The notes below the pieces were generated by a model, which was given only the letters and a program-made list of their open reading frames with translations, was not told the origin of the DNA and searched no databases. From positions 1 through 64,000 of the forward strand of contig CAZKHG010000006.1 of the NCBI GenBank assembly GCA_964552655.1: a stretch of 64,000 bases of DNA, in the 5' to 3' direction. The position numbers and the translations under genes are program-made. This stretch comes from CAZKHG01 sp964552655. GTDB taxonomy: Bacteria; Bacteroidota; Bacteroidia; Bacteroidales; Tenuifilaceae. Below are positions 1 through 6,430 of this stretch, one piece after another (the stretch's first letter is position 1; each line of letters starts with the position of its first letter).

Positions 1-2
1 AA

Positions 3-836
3 CCACATGTAGTTCGTGGTAACGTAATTTATGCTGGTGTTGATTATGAAGCAATTCTTCGTCAGGCCGAAAAAGATCCCAGCGGATGCGATGTAATTCT
101 TTGGGATGGTGGTAACAACGATTTTGCATTCTATAAACCTGATTTAACAATCACGGTGGCCGATCCACACCGAGCAGGAAACGAAGTTTCTTACTATCCG
201 GGTGAAGTTAATATGCGCTTAGCTGATGTTATCGTGATTAACAAGATGGATTCTGCTTCACCAGAAGGAATTCAAATTGTACGCGAAAACATTCGTAAAA
301 CAAACCCTAAAGCAATTGTTGTTGATGGAGCTTCTCCAATAAAGGTTGATAAACCTGAACTTATCAACGGCAAACGTTGCTTAATCGTTGAGGATGGTCC
401 AACCTTAACTCACGGGGAAATGAAGATTGGTGCTGGTACTATTGCTGCCCGCAAATTCGGGGCTACCGAAGAGGTTGATGCTCGTCCATACTTAGTTGGA
501 AAACTTAAAGAAACATACGAGATCTATCCTAATATTGGTAAGATTCTTCCTGCAATGGGTTATGGCGCTCAACAATTAAAAGACCTTGAAACTACTATCA
601 ATAACACCAAGTGCGATACAGTTATTATTGGCACTCCAATTGATCTGAACCGTATTATCAAGATCAAAAAGCCCACAACACGCGTATTCTATGATTTAGC
701 AGAAATAGGTTTACCAGATCTGAAAGGGGTTCTTGAAGGTTTTGTAAAAAAACACAACTTAGGTAAAAAACAGGTTGCTGCTAAACCCGCTGCAAAAAAA
801 CCTGTAGCTAAGAAACCAGTAGCAAAGAAGAAATAA
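3..836 (+). CDS. Cyclic 2,3-diphosphoglycerate synthetase-like GTPase (COG2403), C-terminal part
   Basis: The frame is open from the window edge, so the start and the N-terminal P-loop lie outside. Visible are the segments DVILWDGGNNDFAFY and ADPHRAGNE and the NKMD motif (as in the NKxD base-recognition loop of GTPases), then LIVEDGPTLTHGEM and a C-terminal GTPIDLNRII segment. Together these match the predicted-GTPase family that includes archaeal cyclic 2,3-diphosphoglycerate synthetase. The true substrate in Bacteroidota is not known to me, so the enzyme name marks the family only. The last 24 or so residues form a lysine/alanine/proline tail (repeats of the AAKKPVAKK kind) resembling histone-H1-like tails and probably unstructured. 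A strong hairpin terminator follows 23 bases after the stop codon, so the gene ends its transcription unit. Confidence 0.75.
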   Translation, partial: PHVVRGNVIYAGVDYEAILRQAEKDPSGCDVILWDGGNNDFAFYKPDLTITVADPHRAGNEVSYYPGEVNMRLADVIVINKMDSASPEGIQIVRENIRKTNPKAIVVDGASPIKVDKPELINGKRCLIVEDGPTLTHGEMKIGAGTIAARKFGATEEVDARPYLVGKLKETYEIYPNIGKILPAMGYGAQQLKDLETTINNTKCDTVIIGTPIDLNRIIKIKKPTTRVFYDLAEIGLPDLKGVLEGFVKKHNLGKKQVAAKPAAKKPVAKKPVAKKK

Positions 837-858
837 TTCTTTCAAATACTTAATGAGA

Positions 859-884
859 ACGGGGAGTTTTGCTCCCCGTTTTTT
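859..884 (+). terminator. Rho-independent terminator after the GTPase gene
   Basis: Perfect 8-bp stem ACGGGGAG / CTCCCCGT with a 5-base loop, followed by six T. It closes the upstream plus-strand gene. Nearly the same stem recurs at 3376-3400. Confidence 0.88.
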
Positions 885-941
885 ATACTCACCATTGAAG
901 CATAATCTCCATAAGGGTTTTTCAAAATAAATGAAAAAGGT

Positions 942-972
942 TTTGTGGAACAGAAAATAAACTTTAACTTTG
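942..972 (+). promoter_or_regulatory. Bacteroidota-type promoter for the 1002-3329 unit
   Basis: TTTG at 942-945, a 19-base spacer, then TAACTTTG at 965-972. This fits the known Bacteroidota -33/-7 consensus (TTTG-N19-21-TAnnTTTG) exactly. It lies downstream of the earliest in-frame start at 945 and so places the real start of the next gene at the ATG at 1002. Confidence 0.75.
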
Positions 973-992
973 CGTCTCAAAGAACTTTTTAT
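965..992 (+). promoter_or_regulatory. Operator-like dyad, copy 1, overlapping the -7 element
   Basis: TAACTTTG is followed by five bases and CAAAG, giving the dyad CTTTG-N5-CAAAG at 968-982, then ACTTTTTAT. Over 28 positions it matches the block at 1953-1980 at 24. It overlaps the -7 box and the expected transcription start, where a repressor would bind. Inference: target of the winged-helix protein encoded at 1642-1938. Confidence 0.5.
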
Positions 993-1001
993 TTCAAGTA
1001 T

Positions 1002-1667
1002 ATGGGAACACAAGATGATCATTTAAAGGATCTTAAGGAGATCAGGTCGATCATGGAAAGATCTTCCCGATTTATCTCTTTAAGCGGGTTATCCGGAATA
1101 TTAGCCGGTGTTGTTGCTTTGATCAGTGCGCTAACAGTTTTCTTATATAAACCCGATTTCTTTTGGGGTCGATATTATAATAGCGGGATCTACTTTAAAG
1201 GAGAATTATTGGGAGGAACAGAATTAAAACAGTTTATCACGTTTATATTAATTACTGGATCGATAACATTACTTTTAGCAATTGGTTTTGGTGTGATTTT
1301 CACCTATAGAAATGCAAGAAAAAAAGGTCTTTCCGTTTGGGACAAATCCTCAAAAAGAATGCTTGCAAATATTTTCATTCCACTTATTGCAGGAGGATTA
1401 TTTTGTTTGGCCCTACTGCATCACAAACAGATTTATTTATTGGCTCCTGCAACATTGATATTCTATGGCTTAGCCTTGATCAATGTTAGTAAATATACTT
1501 TCGACGAACTTCGATATCTTGGAATTTGTGAGGTGGTTCTTGGTTTGCTTGCATCAGTAATTATTGGGTATGGCCTTATTTTCTGGGCAATCGGATTTGG
1601 CGTTTTACACATTATTTATGGTTCTTTAATGTATTACAGGTATGAAAGATTTGATAGCAAATCTTAA
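1002..1667 (+). CDS. Uncharacterised multi-pass membrane protein of the CreD operon
   Basis: 221 residues from the ATG at 1002; an in-frame start at 945 was refused because a well-formed promoter lies between them. After a short charged N-terminus (GTQDDHLKDLKEIRSIMERS) there are about six hydrophobic segments: two before residue 110, separated by a loop with YNSGIYFKGELLG, and four closely spaced ones in the second half. No catalytic motif is visible. The helix at residues 5-20 could be a cytosolic contact region. The end overlaps the next gene by 26 bases, so the two are almost surely translationally coupled. The pairing of such a membrane protein with a winged-helix regulator and CreD is a recurring Bacteroidota arrangement; a sensor or partner role is inference only. 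Confidence 0.7.
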   Translation: MGTQDDHLKDLKEIRSIMERSSRFISLSGLSGILAGVVALISALTVFLYKPDFFWGRYYNSGIYFKGELLGGTELKQFITFILITGSITLLLAIGFGVIFTYRNARKKGLSVWDKSSKRMLANIFIPLIAGGLFCLALLHHKQIYLLAPATLIFYGLALINVSKYTFDELRYLGICEVVLGLLASVIIGYGLIFWAIGFGVLHIIYGSLMYYRYERFDSKS

Positions 1668-1938
1668 TAAGCATTTCGAGAACCGTATTCGTTTAGGCAT
1701 TATGTCGATGCTGATGGTTAACGACTGGGTTGATTTTAACACCATAAAAGAAACATTAAATATAACCGATGGAAACCTGGCTAGTCATGTAAAAGCACTT
1801 GAAAACGAAAAATACATTGAGGTTAAAAAACAATTTGTTAATAAAAAGCCTAATACAAGCTATAGAGCCACCATCGAAGGGCAAAAAGCATTTAAGGATC
1901 ATCTCGATCTTTTGGAACAGCTTATAAAGCAACACTAA
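1642..1938 (+). CDS. Winged-helix transcriptional regulator (HTH_34 / MarR-like)
   Basis: 98 residues. The pattern LIANLNKHFENRIRLGIMSML, then TIKETLNITDGNLASHVKALE (recognition helix), then a wing ending in SYRATIEGQKAF is typical of the small winged-helix domain family PF13601. These are single-domain dimeric DNA-binding proteins without a ligand pocket. The start codon lies inside the preceding membrane-protein gene (26-base overlap). The gene for CreD follows after 59 bases and has its own -7-like box. Likely regulates this operon, with the CTTTG-N5-CAAAG dyads at 968-982 and 1956-1970 as candidate sites; that link is inference from position and symmetry. Confidence 0.82.
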   Translation: MKDLIANLNKHFENRIRLGIMSMLMVNDWVDFNTIKETLNITDGNLASHVKALENEKYIEVKKQFVNKKPNTSYRATIEGQKAFKDHLDLLEQLIKQH

Positions 1939-1952
1939 ATTTTTTTATATAT

Positions 1953-1980
1953 TAACTTTGTTTTTCAAAGTACTTTTTAT
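1953..1980 (+). promoter_or_regulatory. Operator-like dyad, copy 2, with -7 box in front of creD
   Basis: TAACTTTG at 1953-1960 is a consensus -7 box; I see no TTTG at the -33 distance. The dyad here is longer: ACTTTG-TTTTT-CAAAGT at 1955-1971, a perfect 6-bp inverted repeat. The block matches copy 1 (965-992) at 24 of 28 positions, including the trailing ACTTTTTAT. Confidence 0.5.
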
Positions 1981-1997
1981 AACTTAAATCAATAGAT

Positions 1998-3329
1998 ATG
2001 ACAACAATTAATTCTTTTTTTGAAAGAAATGCCGTGATGATAAAAGTTGGGATTATTGGCTTTCTGGCATTGGTCCTTTTAATTCCAACAGCAATGATCA
2101 GCTCATTGGTGAATGAACGACAAAATCGTCAAAATGAAACTATCGCAGAGATCAGCTCAAAATGGGGTACACAGCAACTTGTAACCGGACCCATACTTGC
2201 AGTTCCTTATCAGACTTGGCTGCTAGATAAGGATAGAAATAGAATCAATATAGAAAAGCATATTGCCTATTTCCTTCCGGAAAATCTGAATATCACATCA
2301 AAAATGCTACCTGAGACGAGAAAAAGGGGAATTTTCAGAGCAGCAGTTTATACATCAAATATGATTCTTAGCGGAAATTTTTCTGATCCCTCATTTGATT
2401 TAAATGAACAGAACAATGAAATTGATTGGAAGGGAGCTTTTATTTCAATTGGCATTACTGATCTGAAAGGAATAAATGACAATATTAAATTTGTTTGGAA
2501 TAACCTGGAAATTCAATGTCAGCCTGGTGTGCGTATCAATAAAATTGTAGCATCAGGAGTAACGGTATCAACCATTAAATTGAATACCACTGAAAATAAA
2601 AACAACACATTTAGCATAGAAATATCGCTAAATGGCACCAAGAGTTTGAGTTTTACACCAATTGGAAAAGAAACTAATGCAAAAATCGAATCGAGTTGGG
2701 TAAATCCAAGTTTCGATGGTGCGTTCCTACCAAAAGAGAGATCGGTAAATAAAAGTGGGTTTAACGCCGAATGGAAGGTTTTGGAACTCAACAGAAATTT
2801 CCCTCAGAGCTGGATTGATAATGATATCAATTTCGATAATTCTGCATTTGGTGTAAGTTTGCTGTTACCAATTGAAACCTACCAGGTAACCGAGCGCTCA
2901 ATTAAATATGCAATCCTGTTTATTTCATTAACTTTTATGCTTTTCTTCTTTATCGAGGTGATGAAAAAACACAGGGTTCATCCAATACAATATGTTTTGG
3001 TAGGATTTAGTCTAAGTCTTTTTTACCTTTTGCTTTTATCTTTATCGGAACACATCGGATTTGATTTTGCTTACCTGGTGGCTAGTATCGGAATAATAAG
3101 TATGATTTCAGGATACGGAAGAGCAATTTTCAAGAGCAATAAACTAACCATTATACTAGCTGCGGTAATCACTCTACTTTATGGTTTCTTATACATTTTG
3201 CTACAATTACAAGATTACGCCCTGCTAGTTGGTAGTTTAGGACTATTTATAGTACTTGGAACTGTTATGTATTTTTCCAGAAAAATTGATTGGTACTCTA
3301 TAGGAGCCAAAGATCATGAGAATGCTTAA
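1998..3329 (+). CDS. creD: CreD family inner membrane protein
   Basis: 443 residues, the usual length for CreD (PF06123). One N-terminal membrane segment (about residues 14-35) is followed by the family signature MISSLVNERQNRQNETIAEIS and WGTQQLVTGPILAVPY. A periplasmic domain of about 240 residues follows, then YQVTERSIKYAILFISLTFM and five or so membrane helices to the C-terminus. In enterobacteria CreD belongs to the CreBC regulon and affects envelope integrity and colicin tolerance. Here no CreBC two-component pair is present; the gene follows a small winged-helix regulator instead, which points to a different control. Copy 2 of the operator-like dyad sits 27 bases upstream of the ATG, and a strong hairpin follows the stop. 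Confidence 0.9.
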   Translation: MTTINSFFERNAVMIKVGIIGFLALVLLIPTAMISSLVNERQNRQNETIAEISSKWGTQQLVTGPILAVPYQTWLLDKDRNRINIEKHIAYFLPENLNITSKMLPETRKRGIFRAAVYTSNMILSGNFSDPSFDLNEQNNEIDWKGAFISIGITDLKGINDNIKFVWNNLEIQCQPGVRINKIVASGVTVSTIKLNTTENKNNTFSIEISLNGTKSLSFTPIGKETNAKIESSWVNPSFDGAFLPKERSVNKSGFNAEWKVLELNRNFPQSWIDNDINFDNSAFGVSLLLPIETYQVTERSIKYAILFISLTFMLFFFIEVMKKHRVHPIQYVLVGFSLSLFYLLLLSLSEHIGFDFAYLVASIGIISMISGYGRAIFKSNKLTIILAAVITLLYGFLYILLQLQDYALLVGSLGLFIVLGTVMYFSRKIDWYSIGAKDHENA

Positions 3330-3375
3330 AAAATTTTTTGACTTTGGGCATTACTGACTTTGAGATATGAAATAG

Positions 3376-3405
3376 AAACGGGGAGCACTTCTCCCCGTTT
3401 TTGTT
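3376..3405 (+). terminator. Rho-independent terminator after creD
   Basis: 10-bp stem AAACGGGGAG / CTCCCCGTTT with loop CACTT, followed by TTGTT. It lies between the convergent creD and mannosidase genes. The plus-strand T tract is the better one; on the minus strand the hairpin also directly follows the stop codon but the T run is broken. Confidence 0.85.
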
Positions 3406-6355
3406 ATTCAACGATAATCTCATCCACAAAAACCCATGAAGGATTACCTGAACCCAGGTGCCATTCAGGTATTGTCCCATATCCCTTTGCAAAAACCTTG
3501 ATATACCTTGTACTTATATCAACCTTGGCTTCGATATCTTTAAGTATAACCTTGTAATCATTATCGGGTATTTCATGGGTTACTGTGGTAATTTTGTTAA
3601 ATCTTTCTCCATCGTCTGATGCCCAGAACTCAACATATTTGGGCAACCAAATCCAGGGACCAATATCCTGAAGGAAACCGGCTGAAAGTTTATGAACTGG
3701 TTTAACCTGTCCTAAATCAATTACACATTCAAAATCCTGGTTATTATAGCCCTGCCATCCGCCCAAACGGAAATTGCTTTCTCCTCTGATTCCATCAATC
3801 AGGCATTCCGGACCACCTCCGTTATACAAATTGCTGTATTTACTTTTTATGCTGATCTTTTTGTTGGTTGCCACCTTAAAGAATTTTCCTTCAATCGTGT
3901 GGCTTTTATTACCATCTGCTGATAAAGCGTAGGCTTTAACTCTGGAGTTGCTGGTTATTAAAACAGCCGTTCCTTTTATCCAGACAGGCTCAACCTCTCC
4001 TTCAACTGGAAGCACAGAGTAATAAACCGTTGCATTTGGAATAATGGTTTTTATCTGTAGCGCCAAGCTGTCAGTGAATGATTTTGGTGCTTTATCAAAA
4101 TAAGGTACTTGTAATAAAGGATAATCATCAATTGAAGTTGAAGGGCAGTCCGCTTGTTCTGTGGCCCAGTTAAAATCTGGAGTTGAACTCATAACTAGTT
4201 TAAGTTCGCCACCAGCCATTATTTCTTGGTGACTTATCCAGCTTCTTTTAATTGGGTTACCATTCAAATATGCTTCCTTGATGTAAATATTCTCTTTTGA
4301 ATTATTCTCTGCAGATATTATGAATTTACTTCCATTTTCGAGGTTGATTTGAGCCTTACCAAACAAAGGTGAACCGATTACATACTGATTGCTACCAGGA
4401 CAAACCTGATATAATCCCATTGCACTTAACACGTACCATGCGCTCATTTGGCCACAATCCTCGTTTCCGCAAAGTCCATCAGGTTTATGGGAGTACATTT
4501 CATCCAATATTTTGCGAACCAACTTTTGAGTTTTTTGCGGCTTCCCCACATAATTATACAAATATGCCATGTGATGGCTGGGCTCATTCCCATGGGCATA
4601 CTGGCCAATCAAACCGGTGATATCAGATTGCTGACGACCGGAAAGGGAAGAAGATGTACTGAAAAGTTCATCCAGCTTTGCTTCAAATTGCTCGGCTCCG
4701 CCATGCAGCTTGATCAGTCCTTTTAGATCATGCGGTACGTAAAAACTATACTGCCAGCTGTTTGCCTCGGTGAAGTTGTTATCAACCTCGGTGGGATCAA
4801 AGGAGATTTTCCAGCCACCATTCAACTTTGGCCGCATAAACTTAGTTTCGGGATCGAAAAGGTTCTTATAGTATTGAGCGCGCGTGATATACTCCTTGTA
4901 ATCATCTTCATTCCCCTGCTGCTTTGCAAACTGAGCAATGCACCAATCATCATATGAATACTCAAGCGTTCGGGAAACTGATTCAGCATCCTTGTCGCCG
5001 GGGATATAGCCGTATTTTCTATATGATGCCAACCCGTGATGATCAAGGTTGGAGCTATGCTTCATTGCCTCAAATGCATATTTTGCATCAAAGTTTCTGA
5101 TGTTTTTCATCCATGCGTCCACTATTACAGGTACTGAATGGTAGCCAATCATACAATAGGTTTCATTGGCGCTAAGCTCCCAAACCGGGAGTAACCCGCC
5201 ATACCTGTAATGCGAAAGAAAAGTGTTAATATAATCGTTTGTTCGCTTTGTATCAATGATAGTCATTAAAGGGTGCCAGGCTCGATAAGTATCCCAAAGC
5301 GAGAAGACTGTATATGGATTAAAACCTTCGGCTTTATAAACCTTTTTATCCATAGCCCTGTACATGCCATCCACATCTGAGTAAACATTTGGAACCACCA
5401 TACAATGGTAAAGTGAGGTATAGAAAGTAGTTAATTGATTTACTGTTCCGCCTTCAACACCAATTTTTGTAAGCTCTTTATTCCAAAGATGATATGCATC
5501 TTCCCTCACTTTCTCAAAATCCCAACCAGGGTTTTCAGACTCCAGGTTTTTTATCGCCCCTTCAACGCTAACAGCAGATAGTCCAACTTTTACCTGCAAC
5601 TGGTTGTTTTTTAGTTTCCTGAAATTGAATGAACCTTTAAGGTTGATTCCTTTAATTAAACCAGGTTTGTCATTTCCCATGTCAACAATCATCTGACTTT
5701 CATCACCTGTGCGAATCTGGCTAAATTCGAAAGGAGTTGAAAACCGGATAACAAAATAGAGCTGTTGATCTTCAGCCCACTCTTTCGAACGTCTAAAACC
5801 TCTAATTTCATTTTTACCAATAACCTGAATCCACGATTCAATCACTTTGTCGCGATGCTCAAGATCCAGAATCACATTTGCCTCTTTGGTTTTAGGAAAA
5901 GTATATTTATGAAACCCGGTTCTGGTTGTTGCGGTTAACTCAACCCTGGTTTTGTATTTATCGAGAAAAACGGAATAATATCCAGGCTTTGCAATCTCCG
6001 TTTTTTTGCTGAATGGAGATGAATAGTTTTTATTGTCATATTCAGGTTTGCCAGTTACAGGAATTAATAGAATATCACCATAATCTGAGCATCCGGTTCC
6101 ACTTAGGTGCGTATGAGAAAATCCATAAACAATAGAATCGCTGTAATGGTAAGCGGAGCATCCGTCCCAGCCGGTAAGCCGGGTATCAGGGCTTAGCTGA
6201 ACCATACCAAAAGGAACAGTTGCACCCGGGTAAGTATGGCCATGAAAATCGGTACCAATAAAAGGGTTTACAAAGGAAGCCGGGTCTTTTACCTGAGCGG
6301 ATGTTGAGTCAACAAGCAGTACAATTGAAAATATTAAAAAGTATAATTTTTTCAT
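3404..6355 (-). CDS. GH92 family exo-alpha-mannosidase with C-terminal discoidin-type domain
   Basis: 983 residues with an N-terminal signal peptide (MKKLYFLIFSIVLLVDSTSA). The GH92 N-terminal signature VNPFIGTDFHGHTYPGATVP appears at once, with FSHTHLSGTGCSDYGD after it. The catalytic half carries HGNEPSHHMAYLYNY (Glu near residue 591, the position of the family's proposed general acid) and GNEDCGQMSAWYVLSAMG (about 629-646), the conserved acidic and calcium-binding region. GH92 enzymes are calcium-dependent inverting exo-mannosidases acting on alpha-mannosides of N-glycans and mannan. After about residue 745 come a chitobiase-C/Fn3-associated-like segment (FDKAPKSFTDSLALQI, VYYSVLP) and an F5/8C-like module (LIDGIRGES...WQGYNNQDFECVIDLG), longer than a minimal GH92 and probably carbohydrate-binding. 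The GH2 beta-mannosidase gene lies 75 bases upstream in the same direction. Exported; periplasmic or surface location is not decided by the sequence. Confidence 0.93.
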   Translation of the reverse strand: MKKLYFLIFSIVLLVDSTSAQVKDPASFVNPFIGTDFHGHTYPGATVPFGMVQLSPDTRLTGWDGCSAYHYSDSIVYGFSHTHLSGTGCSDYGDILLIPVTGKPEYDNKNYSSPFSKKTEIAKPGYYSVFLDKYKTRVELTATTRTGFHKYTFPKTKEANVILDLEHRDKVIESWIQVIGKNEIRGFRRSKEWAEDQQLYFVIRFSTPFEFSQIRTGDESQMIVDMGNDKPGLIKGINLKGSFNFRKLKNNQLQVKVGLSAVSVEGAIKNLESENPGWDFEKVREDAYHLWNKELTKIGVEGGTVNQLTTFYTSLYHCMVVPNVYSDVDGMYRAMDKKVYKAEGFNPYTVFSLWDTYRAWHPLMTIIDTKRTNDYINTFLSHYRYGGLLPVWELSANETYCMIGYHSVPVIVDAWMKNIRNFDAKYAFEAMKHSSNLDHHGLASYRKYGYIPGDKDAESVSRTLEYSYDDWCIAQFAKQQGNEDDYKEYITRAQYYKNLFDPETKFMRPKLNGGWKISFDPTEVDNNFTEANSWQYSFYVPHDLKGLIKLHGGAEQFEAKLDELFSTSSSLSGRQQSDITGLIGQYAHGNEPSHHMAYLYNYVGKPQKTQKLVRKILDEMYSHKPDGLCGNEDCGQMSAWYVLSAMGLYQVCPGSNQYVIGSPLFGKAQINLENGSKFIISAENNSKENIYIKEAYLNGNPIKRSWISHQEIMAGGELKLVMSSTPDFNWATEQADCPSTSIDDYPLLQVPYFDKAPKSFTDSLALQIKTIIPNATVYYSVLPVEGEVEPVWIKGTAVLITSNSRVKAYALSADGNKSHTIEGKFFKVATNKKISIKSKYSNLYNGGGPECLIDGIRGESNFRLGGWQGYNNQDFECVIDLGQVKPVHKLSAGFLQDIGPWIWLPKYVEFWASDDGERFNKITTVTHEIPDNDYKVILKDIEAKVDISTRYIKVFAKGYGTIPEWHLGSGNPSWVFVDEIIVE

Positions 6356-6386
6356 AATATGTATTTTTTAAAGTTCTAGCGATGCG

Positions 6387-6409
6387 GCGAGATAAAAAAT
6401 ATTTCTCGC
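6387..6409 (-). other. Small hairpin between the GH2 and GH92 genes
   Basis: Inverted repeat GCGAGA / TCTCGC with an AT-only loop of 11 bases in the 75-base gap between two same-strand mannosidase genes. On the transcript it would lie after the GH2 stop and before the GH92 start. It may tune the ratio of the two products or protect the 3' end; no clear T tract follows. Confidence 0.35.
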
Positions 6410-6430
6410 AATGACGCAGAGTCACTAAGG

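Noticed and set aside
945..1001. Earlier start of the membrane protein gene
   Set aside because: A complete -33/-7 promoter (942-972) covers this stretch, so it is not in the transcript.
759..1022. 87-residue antisense frame over the terminator
   Set aside because: Overlaps the terminator, the promoter and ends of two good genes; composition is that of reversed AT-rich sequence.
4369..4957. Plus-strand frames inside the GH92 gene
   Set aside because: Three overlapping short frames opposite a gene with clear family motifs; shadows.
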